Notes: a model not told the origin generated them from the letters alone. DNA of 42,130 nt from Photobacterium sp. JCM 19050 (GCA_001310455.1 BAXG01000044.1:1-42130); one strand, 5' to 3'. Positions 1-9,289 are shown, numbered from the stretch's first letter. Translations and numbers: made by a program.

Positions 1-167
1 GGGACTTAAGATTTTTCCACAAGCGTTTTTTAAAAAAAATGACTCAACCGAACACAAAACAAACAACATGATTAATAAGCAATCCGCTCGGTATATTTAT
101 TAAGCAGATCGCTGTGTAAAACCGGAAGACTTTAACGCCAGTTATCCCCAACCAATGGGAAATACAA
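1..167. other. AT-rich flank downstream of the pdh operon
   Basis: This stretch lies beyond the lpdA terminator and contains no supported gene. Short stop-free stretches have neither a ribosome binding site nor a recognisable product. It is probably the spacer between the pyruvate dehydrogenase operon and the next gene outside the window. Confidence 0.5.
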
Positions 168-191
168 AAAAGACACCCGAAGGTGTCTTTT
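168..191 (-). terminator. Rho-independent terminator of lpdA / pdh operon
   Basis: A perfect 10-bp inverted repeat (AAAAGACACC / GGTGTCTTTT) encloses a 4-base loop. Read on the minus strand the loop is UUCG, an exceptionally stable tetraloop, and the stem runs into an unbroken U tract. It sits about 30 bases beyond the lpdA stop codon, so it should end the pdhR-aceE-aceF-lpdA transcript. Confidence 0.9.
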
Positions 192-219
192 AGAAATCAC
201 TATATAGAGGAAGTATTAT

Positions 220-1647
220 TTACTTCTTCTTTCTCGCCTTGGCATTTGGCAGATCTGTAACCGTACCTTCAAACACTTCCGCTGCCAGACCGACAGACTC
301 GTGCAGTGTTGGGTGAGCATGGATCGTCAGCGCGATATCTTCTGCATCACAGCCCATCTCAATTGCCAGACCAATTTCGCCCAGCAGCTCACCACCGTTA
401 GTACCCACGATAGCACCACCGATGACGCGGTGAGTTTCTTTGTCGAAAATCAGCTTGGTCATACCGTCAGCGCAATCAGACGCAATGGCGCGGCCTGACG
501 CTGCCCACGGGAAGGTCGCTACTTCGTAGTTAATGCCTTCTGCCTTGGCTTCTTTCTCTGTCTTACCTACCCAAGCTACTTCTGGCTCAGTGTAAGCAAT
601 AGAAGGAATCACTTTAGGATCGAAGTAGTGCTTCTTACCAGCGATCACCTCAGCAGCAACGTGGCCTTCGTGAACACCTTTGTGCGCCAGCATTGGCTGA
701 CCGACGATGTCACCGATCGCATAGATATGAGGGATGTTGGTGCGCATTTGCTTATCAACATTGATAAAGCCACGCTCATCCACTTCAACACCGGCTTTTT
801 CAGCATCCAGGCGCTTGCCGTTTGGTACACGGCCGATAGCAACCAGAACAGCATCATAACGCTGAGGCTCAGCTGGTGCTTTCTTGCCTTCCATGGTGAC
901 GTAGATACCATCTTCTTTGGCTTCTACCGCAGTCACCTTGGTTTCCAGCATCAGGTTGAACTTCTTGCTGATACGCTTAGTGAAGACCTTAACGATATCT
1001 TTGTCTGCCGCAGGGATAACCTGGTCAAACATTTCTACCACATCAATCTGAGAGCCCAGCGCGTGGTATACAGTACCCATTTCCAGGCCGATGATACCGC
1101 CGCCCATAACCAGCAGACGCTCAGGTACTTCTTTCAGTTCCAGCGCATCGGTTGAATCCCAGATACGTGGATCTTCATGCGGAATAAATGGCAGTTCAAT
1201 TGGACGTGAACCCGCTGCGATGATTGCGTTATCGAAATTTACAACGGTCTTCTCGCCGTCACCCTCGACTTCGAGAGAGTTCGCACCGGTAAACTTACCA
1301 AGACCGTTAACCACGGTCACTTTGCGCATCTTCGCCATACCAGCCAGACCACCGGTCAGCTGATTAACGACTTTTTCTTTCCACAGACGAATCTTGTCGA
1401 TATCTGTAGATGGCTCACCAAACACGATACCGTGATCAGCCAGCGCTTTAGCTTCTTCAATGACTTTGGCTACGTGCAGCAGCGCCTTAGAAGGGATACA
1501 GCCGACGTTCAGACATACGCCGCCCAGCGAGCTGTAGCGCTCAACCAGTACAGTTTCCAGACCCAGGTCGGCACAACGGAAAGCGGCAGAGTAACCCGCA
1601 GGACCCGCACCCAGCACCACAACTTGGGCTTTAATTTCTTTACTCAT
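220..1647 (-). CDS. lpdA: Dihydrolipoamide dehydrogenase (E3)
   Basis: This is the FAD flavoprotein that reoxidises dihydrolipoyl groups with NAD+. It serves the pyruvate dehydrogenase complex and, by family knowledge, the 2-oxoglutarate dehydrogenase and glycine cleavage complexes. The 475-residue protein has the N-terminal dinucleotide fold GAGPAG (residues 14-19), the redox-active disulfide Cys45/Cys50 in GGVCLNVGCIPSK, a second nucleotide fold GGGIIG near residue 180, and the C-terminal HAHPTLHE motif that supplies the catalytic His-Glu pair of the partner subunit. The length matches E. coli Lpd. The start is supported by AGAGGT about 5 bases upstream. It is the last gene of the pdh operon, 174 bases behind aceF with a hairpin between them, so separate expression of E3 is plausible. 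Confidence 0.97.
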   Translation of the reverse strand: MSKEIKAQVVVLGAGPAGYSAAFRCADLGLETVLVERYSSLGGVCLNVGCIPSKALLHVAKVIEEAKALADHGIVFGEPSTDIDKIRLWKEKVVNQLTGGLAGMAKMRKVTVVNGLGKFTGANSLEVEGDGEKTVVNFDNAIIAAGSRPIELPFIPHEDPRIWDSTDALELKEVPERLLVMGGGIIGLEMGTVYHALGSQIDVVEMFDQVIPAADKDIVKVFTKRISKKFNLMLETKVTAVEAKEDGIYVTMEGKKAPAEPQRYDAVLVAIGRVPNGKRLDAEKAGVEVDERGFINVDKQMRTNIPHIYAIGDIVGQPMLAHKGVHEGHVAAEVIAGKKHYFDPKVIPSIAYTEPEVAWVGKTEKEAKAEGINYEVATFPWAASGRAIASDCADGMTKLIFDKETHRVIGGAIVGTNGGELLGEIGLAIEMGCDAEDIALTIHAHPTLHESVGLAAEVFEGTVTDLPNAKARKKK

Positions 1648-1781
1648 TCTGACCTCTTGTAGTCTTTTATCCCTGACAGGCCGGGACGTTTTTTTGTGTT
1701 TTTTTGGTTCTAATAGGACAAAGATTTTACAGCCCTGTTAATACCCTGAAAAATCCAAACGTCTGGCCTGTGAGCTGGACA

Positions 1782-1811
1782 ACACTTCCGCCCCCGAAGG
1801 TGCGGAAGTGT
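1782..1811 (-). terminator. Hairpin between aceF and lpdA (weak terminator or mRNA-stabilising stem)
   Basis: A perfect 10-bp inverted repeat (ACACTTCCGC / GCGGAAGTGT) with a 10-base loop begins 11 bases past the aceF stop codon. On the minus strand it is not followed by a good U tract, so it may pause polymerase or protect the 3' end of aceEF mRNA rather than fully terminate. It could help set the E3 to E1/E2 ratio; that is inference. Confidence 0.55.
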
Positions 1812-1821
1812 GAATGATAAA

Positions 1822-3720
1822 TTACAGCACCAGACGACGAATGTCTGACAGTACACCATTCAGGAATGTCACGAAGCGCGCACCTTCGGCACCGTCGATC
1901 ACTCGGTGATCGTAAGACAGTGACAGAGGCAGCATCAGGCGAGGTTCAAATTCCTTGCCGTTCCATACTGGCTTCATTTCAGACTTGGATACACCCAGGA
2001 TGCCTACTTCCGGCGCATTTACGATTGGTGTAAATGCTGTACCACCCAGACCACCCAGGCTTGAGATGGTGAAGCAGCCGCCAGACATATCAGATGCAGT
2101 CAGCTTACCGGCACGCGCCTTCTTAGAGATTTCCACCAGCTCGTTAGACAGCTCGTGGATACCTTTCTTGTTCACGTCGCGGACAACAGGAACAACCAGG
2201 CCGTTTGGTGTATCAACCGCGATACCGATGTTCACGTACTTCTTCAGGATCAGGCTCTCACCGTCTTCAGACAGAGAAGAGTTGAATGAAGGGAACGCTT
2301 CCAGGGCCTTCGCAGCGGCTTTCATGATGAACACCAAAGGAGTGATCTTCATGCCTGAATCTTTCTTCGCTTCAATCGCATTCTGTTCTTTACGGAATGC
2401 TTCCAGCTCGGTGATATCAGCGTTATCCCACTGAGTAACATGCGGAATCATTACCCAGTTGCGGTGCAGGTTGGCACCAGAGATCTTCTTGATACGAGAC
2501 AGAGGTTTAACTTCAGTCTCGCCAAACTTGCTGAAATCAACCTTAGGCCAAGGCAGCAGACCCAGTGCAGCGCCGTCACCCTTGCCGGATGCAGCGGCAG
2601 CCGCGCCAGATTCCAGACGTTTGAGAGCCTCTTTTACGAAACTCTGAACGTCTTCTTTCAGTACACGTCCCTTACGGCCGGTACCTTTAACTTTCGCCAG
2701 GTTTACACCAAACTCACGAGCCAGACGGCGGACAACAGGAGAGGCATGCGCGTACTCATTGTTTTCCACGAATTCACCGGCTTTTGCTTCTGCTGCCGGG
2801 GCAGCAGCTTGTGGAGCCGATGCAGCAGGAGCAGATGCCTGAGCTGCTGGTTGAGCAGCAGGAGCCGGAGCGGCTGCTGCCGGAGCACCAGCAACTTCAA
2901 AGACCATAATCAGAGAGCCGGTAGACACTTTATCGCCTGCCGCTACTTTGATTTCTTTCACGGTACCGGCGGATGGTGCAGGTACTTCCATAGAAGCCTT
3001 GTCACCTTCTACAGTGATCAGTGACTGCTCTTCTGCAATGCTGTCACCAACCGCCACCATGATTTCGGTCACTTCTACTTCATCACCGCCGATATCCGGA
3101 ACGTGAACTTCTTTCGTTCCACCCGCGACAGGGGCTGCAGCAGGTGCTTCAACCGGAGCCGCAGCCACAGGTGCAGCACCAGATCCAGCTGTTTCGAATA
3201 CCATGATAAGAGAACCAGTGGACACTTTGTCGCCCGCTGCAACTTTGATCTCTTTCAGCACACCGGCGAAAGGTGCTGGTACTTCCATAGAAGCCTTGTC
3301 ACCTTCAACAGTGATCAGTGACTGCTCTTCTTCGATGCTGTCACCGACTGCAACCATGATTTCGGTCACTTCTACTTCGTCACCGCCGATATCAGGTACG
3401 AAGACTTCTTTCAGCTCAGCCGCAGCCGGCGCTGCTGCAGGCGCAGGCGCCGCTTCAGCTGCTGGCTGAGGTGCAGTTTCAACTGCACCTGCAGCTTCGA
3501 AGACCATGATCAAAGAGCCGGTAGACACTTTGTCGCCTTCAGCGATTTTGATTTCTTTTACAACGCCTGCCTGTGGAGCAGGAACTTCCATAGAAGCTTT
3601 GTCACCTTCAACAGTGATCAGTGACTGCTCTTCTTCTACGGTGTCACCCACGCTGACAAGGATTTCAGTTACATCAACTTCATCAGCGCCGATATCTGGT
3701 ACGTAAATTTCGATTGCCAT
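1822..3720 (-). CDS. aceF: Dihydrolipoamide acetyltransferase (E2), three lipoyl domains
   Basis: This is the core of the pyruvate dehydrogenase complex; it moves acetyl groups from lipoamide to CoA. The 632-residue protein has three tandem lipoyl domains (about 2-77, 103-178 and 203-277). Each carries the lipoylation motif GDKASMEVPAP, with the modified lysines at 41, 142 and 241. Ala/Pro-rich flexible linkers separate them. The peripheral-subunit-binding domain lies around 325-362 (HASPVVRRLAREFG). The C-terminal acetyltransferase domain ends with the DHRVIDGAEGARF motif (catalytic His605, Asp609). Three lipoyl domains match the E. coli and Vibrio type. It starts 11 bases after the aceE stop, as expected for translational linkage. 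The lipoyl modules are nearly identical at the DNA level as well. Confidence 0.97.
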   Translation of the reverse strand: MAIEIYVPDIGADEVDVTEILVSVGDTVEEEQSLITVEGDKASMEVPAPQAGVVKEIKIAEGDKVSTGSLIMVFEAAGAVETAPQPAAEAAPAPAAAPAAAELKEVFVPDIGGDEVEVTEIMVAVGDSIEEEQSLITVEGDKASMEVPAPFAGVLKEIKVAAGDKVSTGSLIMVFETAGSGAAPVAAAPVEAPAAAPVAGGTKEVHVPDIGGDEVEVTEIMVAVGDSIAEEQSLITVEGDKASMEVPAPSAGTVKEIKVAAGDKVSTGSLIMVFEVAGAPAAAAPAPAAQPAAQASAPAASAPQAAAPAAEAKAGEFVENNEYAHASPVVRRLAREFGVNLAKVKGTGRKGRVLKEDVQSFVKEALKRLESGAAAAASGKGDGAALGLLPWPKVDFSKFGETEVKPLSRIKKISGANLHRNWVMIPHVTQWDNADITELEAFRKEQNAIEAKKDSGMKITPLVFIMKAAAKALEAFPSFNSSLSEDGESLILKKYVNIGIAVDTPNGLVVPVVRDVNKKGIHELSNELVEISKKARAGKLTASDMSGGCFTISSLGGLGGTAFTPIVNAPEVGILGVSKSEMKPVWNGKEFEPRLMLPLSLSYDHRVIDGAEGARFVTFLNGVLSDIRRLVL

Positions 3721-3731
3721 TGTCTCGTCTC

Positions 3732-6394
3732 TTACGCAAATAGCGGGTTCATCTTGTCAGCGTCGATGTTGAATTTCTTGATGGCTTCAGCCACAACAGA
3801 TTTCTCAACATCACCACGTTTTGCCAGCTCATTCAGGGCAGCAACTACCACGTAACCAGCGTTCACTTCAAAGTGACGACGCAGGTTTTCACGGCTGTCT
3901 GAGCGGCCAAAGCCGTCAGTACCCAGAACTTTGTAAGACTCAGCAGGAACAAATGCGCGAACCTGTTCGGCATAGTTCTTCATGTAGTCAGTTGCAGCAA
4001 CAGCCGGCTCACTACCCATAACCTGAGCAATGTAAGGAACCTTCTGCTCAGCTTCTGGATGCAGCATGTTAAAGCGCTCACAGTCCTGGCCTTCACGTGC
4101 CAGTTCGTTGAACGAGGTTACAGAGTAAACGTCAGATGCAATGCCGTATTCTTCGCTAAGGATCTGAGCGGCTTTACGAACTTCGTTCATGATGGTGCCG
4201 GAGCTCATCAGCTGAACTTTGTTCTTGTCGCCACTATAGCTTTCCAGCTTATAGATACCCTTACGGATACCCTCTTCAGCGCCTTCCGGCATCGCTGGCA
4301 TTGCGTAGTTTTCGTTCATCAGCGTCAGGTAATAGAAGACATTCTCCTGCTCACCGTACATACGGCGGATACCGTCTTGCATGATAACGGCAACTTCGTA
4401 AGCGAAAGTTGGGTCATAAGACACACAGTTAGGAACAGTGCCAGCCATGATATGGCTGTGACCGTCTTCGTGTTGCAGGCCTTCACCGTTCAGGGTAGTA
4501 CGACCGGCAGTTGCGCCCAGCAGGAAGCCGCGAGCCTGTTGGTCACCCGCCATCCACGCCATGTCGCCAACACGCTGGAAGCCAAACATAGAGTAGTAGA
4601 TGTAGAACGGAATCATTGGCAGGTTGTTGGTGCTGTAAGATGTCGCAGCAGCAACCCATGATGACATCGCACCCAGCTCATTGATACCTTCCTGCAGAAC
4701 CTGGCCTGATGTTGCTTCTTTATAGTAAGAAACGATATCGCGGTCCTGTGGGGTGTAGTTCTGGCCGTGCGGGTTGTAGATACCAATCTGACGGAACAGG
4801 CCTTCCATACCGAAAGTACGGGCTTCATCCGCAATGATTGGTACAACATTCTTGCCAATGTTCTTGTTTTTCAGCAGAACATTCAGAGCACGTACAAAGC
4901 TCATGGTGGTAGAGATATCGCGCTTCTGCTCTTCCAGCAGAGGCTTGAACTCATCCAGCTCAGGCGCTACGAACTCTTCAGTGAACTTAGGCAGGCGCTG
5001 TGGTGTGTAGCCGTGCAGCGCTTTACGGCGTGCGTGCAGATATTCAAATTCTGCACTGCCTTCTTCCAGTTTCAGGTAAGGCAGAGACTTCAGAGACTCA
5101 TCTGAAACCAGGTCTTGCAAGCCCAGGCGGTCGCGCAGGTGCTGGACGTGGGTCATGTCCATCTTCTTCACCTGGTGAGCGATGTTCTTGCCTTCCGCTG
5201 CATCACCCATGCCGTAACCTTTTACGGTCTTGGCCAGGATCACGGTTGGACGGTCTTTGGTTTCCTGAGCGTTCTTGAATGCAGCGTACAGCTTGCTCGG
5301 CTCGTGGCCACCGCGCTTCAGGGCAAAGATTTCTTCGTCGGTCATGTCTGCAACCAGCGCTGCAGTTTCTGGGTACTTACCGAAGAAATGTTCGCGAACG
5401 TAGGCACCGTCTTTTGACTTGAAGGTCTGGTAGTCACCGTCTACGGTTTCGTTCATCAGTTGCAGCAGTTTGCCGGTGCTGTCTTTTGCCAGCAGTTTGT
5501 CCCAGCCACTGCCCCAGACAACCTTGATAACGTTCCAGCCAGCACCTTTGAACAGGCCTTCCAGCTCCTGGATGATCTTACCGTTACCCATAACTGGGCC
5601 GTCGAGGCGCTGTAGGTTACAGTTGATCAGGAAGCACAGGTTATCCAGCTTTTCACGGGCTGCGAACGAGATTGCACCGCGTGATTCCGGCTCATCCATC
5701 TCGCCATCGCCAAGGAAAGCGTATACGCGCTGGTTAGTGGTATCTTTCATACCACGGCCGCTCAGGTACTTGAGGAAACGTGCCTGATAAATAGCGGAAA
5801 TTGGACCCAGACCCATAGATACGGTTGGGAACTGCCAGAATTCAGGCATCAGTTTAGGGTGAGGGTATGAAGGGATACCCTTGCCGTCGACTTCCTGGCG
5901 GAAGTTGTCCAGCTGTTCTTCGGTCAGGCGGCCTTCAACAAAGGCGCGAGATAGATGCCCGGGGAGATATGACCCTGATAATAAACCAGGTCACCGCCGT
6001 CCACCTCATTAGGTGCGCGGAAGAAGTGGTTAAAACATACTTCGTAGAAAGCAGCAGAGGACTGGAATGAAGCCATGTGGCCACCCAGCTCAAGATCTTT
6101 CTTCGAAGCACGCAGAACGATCATGATCGCGTTCCAGCGGATAATAGAACGGATGCGGCGCTCAAGGGTGGTATCACCAGGATACGCTGGCTCCTGAGTA
6201 GCCGGGATCGTATTTACGTAGTTAGTGTTGATACCGGTAGGCATATCAACACCGTCGAGACGTGCCTGCTCAAGTACTTGCTCAAGCAGATACTGTGCAC
6301 GTTCTACACCTTCTTCACGAACGACAGACTCAAGGGCTGCAAGCCACTCTTGGGTCTCCAGTGCGTCGACGTCATGGTTAATGACTTCAGACAT
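3732..6394 (-). CDS. aceE: Pyruvate dehydrogenase E1 component (one frameshift)
   Basis: This is the thiamine diphosphate enzyme that decarboxylates pyruvate and acetylates the lipoyl groups of AceF. The gene reads as two frames. The first 148 residues (from MSEVINHD) run to GHISPGIY; the frame then breaks at about 5950, and the remainder continues one base out of phase to ...DADKMNPLFA. Restoring one missing base gives 887 residues, exactly the E. coli AceE length. The TPP motif begins at GDGEMDEPES (about residue 229) and ends near NCNLQRLDGP (about 258). The homodimeric E1 family makes this a single chain, so the split is not an alpha/beta arrangement. A GAAAGGA ribosome binding site precedes the start. 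It follows pdhR by 89 bases. Confidence 0.95.
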
Positions 6395-6483
6395 GGCGAT
6401 CTATCCTTTCGTTGATTGATTCGTACAAAACTCGGCATTCTCGCAGCTGGCGTAACTGATAACGCCGCAATCTGTGAGAACAG

Positions 6484-7257
6484 TTACTCCAGCTCATCCT
6501 TGCGTTGTTGGATGCGGCGCAGTGATCGCTCTCTTCGGCTTTCTTCCCGGCGCAGGTCCAACAGGGTTTCCTCAATGTAGGCTAAGTGTGCATGGGATGC
6601 CTGGCGCGCCTTTTCAGGTTCGCCAGAGACAATCGCCTCTACAATACCCGCCCTGTGCGTACTGACTTTCTCCACCACATCTTTGCGGCGGTACAGCAGC
6701 TCAAAGTTTTGTAATACGTTTTGCTCCAGCAGGGGGGCCAGGCTTCTTACGATATGAAGCAGAACCACGTTATGCGCGGCTTCAGTAACGGCTACCAGAT
6801 ACTGCATGACGGCCCGGGCTTCAGCCTCGAGGTCGCCTTTTTGCTGGAGTCTTTGTATCTCGTCATGGCATGACCGGATACGTTGAAAATCTTCTTCGGT
6901 GCCCCGTAAGGCAGCGTAGTGGGCTGAAATCCCTTCCAGGGCATGGCGGGATTCAAGTAAATCGAATTGGGATTCGGGATGGTCGGCAAGCAGTTCAATC
7001 AGTGGTTCAGAGAAACTCTGCCAAAGACGGTCACTGACAAAGGTGCCGCCGCCCTGACGGCGGTAAAGCAGCTTCTTTGCTTCCAGTCGCTGGATGGCTT
7101 CCCGGATAGACGGGCGGGACACGTCGAACTTGACTGCAAGCTCGCGCTCCGGTGGCAGCTTCTGCCCCGGTGAGAGTGTTCCTTCCAAAATAAGGCTTTC
7201 CAGCTCTTTCTCGATCACATCGGAAAGTTTTGGTTGCCTGATACGTTGATAGGCCAT
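6484..7257 (-). CDS. pdhR: Pyruvate-responsive GntR-family repressor of the pdh operon
   Basis: This transcription factor represses pdhR-aceEF-lpd and, in E. coli, respiratory genes; pyruvate releases it from DNA. The 257-residue protein has an N-terminal winged helix (about 8-76) with the GntR signature PGQKLPPERELA and the recognition segment SRPSIREAIQRLEA, then a helical FCD effector domain (about 95-225). The length and sequence fit the FadR subfamily and PdhR specifically. It heads the pyruvate dehydrogenase operon, and two near-perfect PdhR operators lie 130-285 bases upstream, so autoregulation is expected. The C-terminus is Arg/Glu-rich (RREESRRERSLRR), as in E. coli PdhR. Confidence 0.95.
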   Translation of the reverse strand: MAYQRIRQPKLSDVIEKELESLILEGTLSPGQKLPPERELAVKFDVSRPSIREAIQRLEAKKLLYRRQGGGTFVSDRLWQSFSEPLIELLADHPESQFDLLESRHALEGISAHYAALRGTEEDFQRIRSCHDEIQRLQQKGDLEAEARAVMQYLVAVTEAAHNVVLLHIVRSLAPLLEQNVLQNFELLYRRKDVVEKVSTHRAGIVEAIVSGEPEKARQASHAHLAYIEETLLDLRREESRRERSLRRIQQRKDELE

Positions 7258-7386
7258 CGTGCTGACTGAAATCTTCTTTTTTGTTGTTAGGCTGCGTTAG
7301 CGCTCAGTGTGGCTTTACGTTAACGGTGACGCTTTACTTATAGGTGTTCTTTACTGACTTTATTTTGCTTTTTAGCTTATGGTGTA

Positions 7387-7403
7387 AATTGGTCTTACCA
7401 ATT
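7387..7403 (-). promoter_or_regulatory. PdhR operator, proximal
   Basis: The minus strand reads AATTGGTAAGACCAATT, a perfect match to the E. coli PdhR consensus (ANTTGGTMMGACCAAWT). It lies 130 bases upstream of the pdhR start codon, so it should mediate autorepression of the pdh operon. Confidence 0.92.
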
Positions 7404-7455
7404 TCACTTTATGTTTACACGTTACCAGATGGATTTATAAGTGTCCACCAAAAAC

Positions 7456-7469
7456 TTGACCTCAATCAA
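7456..7469 (-). promoter_or_regulatory. FNR-like site between the PdhR boxes
   Basis: The minus strand reads TTGATTGAGGTCAA. This matches the FNR consensus TTGAT-N4-ATCAA with one mismatch in the second half. In E. coli the pdh promoter is repressed anaerobically with FNR involvement, so the position makes sense. One half-site deviates, so binding is a prediction. Confidence 0.5.
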
Positions 7470-7492
7470 AGAAACGAGCTCAATTTAACACT

Positions 7493-7509
7493 TATTAGTC
7501 AGACCAGAT
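7493..7509. promoter_or_regulatory. Degenerate PdhR-like site
   Basis: The plus strand carries a 17-mer with an intact GACCA half and three departures from the PdhR consensus (positions 1, 5 and 15). It sits 33 bases from the distal strong box, close to three helical turns, so cooperative binding is possible. It may also be chance in an AT-rich region. Confidence 0.3.
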
Positions 7510-7525
7510 AATAGCCTCTCAACAT

Positions 7526-7542
7526 AATTGGTAAGACCAAAT
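7526..7542 (+). promoter_or_regulatory. PdhR operator, distal
   Basis: The plus strand reads AATTGGTAAGACCAAAT, again a full match to the PdhR consensus. It is 139 bases from the proximal box and only about 40 bases past the ampD stop codon. A second strong box this far upstream suggests either looping by PdhR or a second pdh promoter. Confidence 0.88.
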
Positions 7543-7582
7543 TTACAAAAAGAGGCGAAATGGCAGGAATATCAGGAAGAGT

Positions 7583-8143
7583 TTAGACGTTGTTCAAACT
7601 TTGGATATAGCGTGTCCAGTCAAATGCTGAACCGGGATCGGTTTTCCGACCTGGGGCAATATGCTCATGTCCGGTAATACGGTCAGGCGTAATTGCCGGG
7701 TAACGTTTTACCAGTGCTTCAGTCACACCTTTCAATGCCCGGTATTGTTCGTTGGTGTATGCCAGGGTATCCGTCCCTTCCAGTTCAATACCAATTGAGA
7801 AATCATTGCAGTTTTCCCGGCCACAAAAACACGATTGGCCTGCATGCCATGCCCGCCCGTTAAACGGAACGAACTGCACCACTTCCCCGTCCCGACGGAT
7901 AAACAGGTGCGATGACACCTGGACATCCCGGATCTCATCAAAAAACGGATGCGCTGTAGAAGTCAGGTTGCCAAGGAAAAAGTCTTCCACATAGCTGCCG
8001 CCAAACTGCCCGGGCGGCAGGCTGATGTTATGGATAACCAACAGGGAAATATCGTTAACGTCCGGCCGGGTATTAAAGTGTGGAGAAGGGCTGCGGCGCG
8101 CCGGAGACAGCCAGTGATCGTGAGAGACAAGGAAGGATGACAT
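7583..8143 (-). CDS. ampD: 1,6-anhydro-N-acetylmuramyl-L-alanine amidase
   Basis: This cytoplasmic zinc amidase cleaves the peptide from anhydro-muropeptides during cell wall recycling. Its loss causes AmpC derepression in species that have AmpR. The amidase_2 domain shows the first zinc His in LLVIHNISLPPGQFGG, the conserved WHAG and SIGIELEGTD segments, and GHEHIAPGRKTDPG, which supplies the second His and the Asp ligand. I chose the ATG at 8143 (MSSFLVSHDHW, 186 residues) because it aligns with the 183-residue E. coli protein; an upstream GTG at 8179 would add 12 residues unlike the family. It is divergent from nadC. No ampE follows it. Confidence 0.93.
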   Translation of the reverse strand: MSSFLVSHDHWLSPARRSPSPHFNTRPDVNDISLLVIHNISLPPGQFGGSYVEDFFLGNLTSTAHPFFDEIRDVQVSSHLFIRRDGEVVQFVPFNGRAWHAGQSCFCGRENCNDFSIGIELEGTDTLAYTNEQYRALKGVTEALVKRYPAITPDRITGHEHIAPGRKTDPGSAFDWTRYIQSLNNV

Positions 8144-8351
8144 GGACACTATTTCCCGGATAAAAAGACAAGTTACCACGTCATTCAGTATGTTGTATCA
8201 CGCATAAGAAGTGAAGCCGTACGGAAAGGAGATGTCGGCGGCACACAAAACCGAAAAGAAACCGGATCCAAATACAAACCTCCGCCAAACATGATGGCAA
8301 TATCTTGGTCGGTATGTATCATTGTGCGCAGATTAGGTTACCCGACACACA

Positions 8352-9281
8352 ATGGATTGCAAACCCATGAGCCAACCCACTACCGACCAAGCCAAATTCT
8401 CTTTCCATAATGCGGAAGCTCGCCAGCAGGCAGTCGACGCCATGCTCAGCATTGATGTACAGCGTTGCGTTGCCGACGCACTTCGTGAAGACCTTGGCGG
8501 GATGGTTGATCCGTCACTTGATGTAACGGCCCAGTTGATCCCGGAAGATCGCATCAGCGAAGCGACGCTCATTACCCGGGAAGACGGCGTATTCTGCGGC
8601 AAGGCTTTTGCTGACGAAGTATTCCGCCAGCTCGGTGGCAGCGTGACGCTGGAGTGGCAAGTGGAAGACGGCGATACCGTCACACCGAACCAGGTACTTT
8701 GCAAACTGACCGGTCCGGCTCGGTTGCTCCTGACCGGGGAGCGCAATGCGATGAATTTTGTCCAGACCCTTTCCGGCTGCGCCACGGTAGTGGCTACTTA
8801 CGCCAAAGAGCTGGAAGGAACCCAGACCCGATTGCTCGATACCCGCAAGACCATCCCCGGTCTTCGCAGCGCCCTGAAATATGCCGTAACCTGCGGTGGC
8901 GGTCACAACCACCGAATCGGGGTGTTTGACGCCTACCTGATTAAGGAAAACCACATTATCGCCTGTGGCGGGATTGAAGCGGTGATCAGCAAGGCCCAGG
9001 AACTCAACCCGAACAAGCCGATTGAAATTGAAGTGGAAAGCCTTGATGAGCTGCAACTGGCCATCAATGCCGGTGCCGACATTGTGATGCTGGATAACTT
9101 CACCACTGGCATGATGCGTGATGCGGTGCTGATTAACCAAGGCCGGGTGGCACTGGAAGTCTCCGGCAATGTGACCCATAAAACCATCCGAGCCTTTGCA
9201 GAAACCGGGGTGGATTTTATTTCCGTCGGCGCCCTGACCAAACATATCCGGGCGATGGATCTTTCCATGCGCTTTAACTGA
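8352..9281 (+). CDS. nadC: Nicotinate-nucleotide pyrophosphorylase (quinolinate phosphoribosyltransferase)
   Basis: This enzyme converts quinolinate and PRPP to nicotinate mononucleotide, CO2 and PPi, the last dedicated step of de novo NAD synthesis before NadD. The protein shows LREDLGG, the active-site stretches LLDTRKTIPGLRSALKYAV and GGGHNHRIG, and the barrel motifs IEVEVESLDEL, DIVMLDNF, EVSGNV and GVDFISVGALTKH, covering the full family length. The start is uncertain: the ATG at 8352 gives 309 residues and the ATG at 8367 (MSQPTTDQ) gives 304; neither has a strong ribosome binding site. It is the first gene before the pil cluster, an order also known in Vibrio and Pseudomonas. Confidence 0.95.
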   Translation: MDCKPMSQPTTDQAKFSFHNAEARQQAVDAMLSIDVQRCVADALREDLGGMVDPSLDVTAQLIPEDRISEATLITREDGVFCGKAFADEVFRQLGGSVTLEWQVEDGDTVTPNQVLCKLTGPARLLLTGERNAMNFVQTLSGCATVVATYAKELEGTQTRLLDTRKTIPGLRSALKYAVTCGGGHNHRIGVFDAYLIKENHIIACGGIEAVISKAQELNPNKPIEIEVESLDELQLAINAGADIVMLDNFTTGMMRDAVLINQGRVALEVSGNVTHKTIRAFAETGVDFISVGALTKHIRAMDLSMRFN

Positions 9282-9289
9282 TTTTTCCG

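Larger units (their letters stand above)
7258..7582 (-). promoter_or_regulatory. pdhR-aceEF-lpdA regulatory region
   Basis: This 325-base gap between the ampD stop and the pdhR start holds two strong PdhR boxes, one weaker PdhR-like site and one FNR-like site, each listed separately. It contains no gene. The AT-rich DNA between 7440 and 7540 is the likely promoter area, but I could not choose one pair of -35/-10 boxes with confidence. The aroP and ampE genes that lie nearby in E. coli are absent here. Confidence 0.7.

Noticed and set aside
4059..4661. A 200-residue plus-strand ORF inside aceE.
   Set aside because: It is an antisense shadow of the strongly conserved aceE frame and resembles no family.
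3732..6394. aceE as two separate genes (E1 alpha and beta).
   Set aside because: The two frames join into one E. coli-type homodimeric E1 of exactly 887 residues with one restored base, and the second piece has no ribosome binding site or sensible start.
8514..9245. A 243-residue minus-strand ORF inside nadC.
   Set aside because: It is a shadow of nadC in the opposite frame, with no ribosome binding site; NadC motifs cover the whole span.
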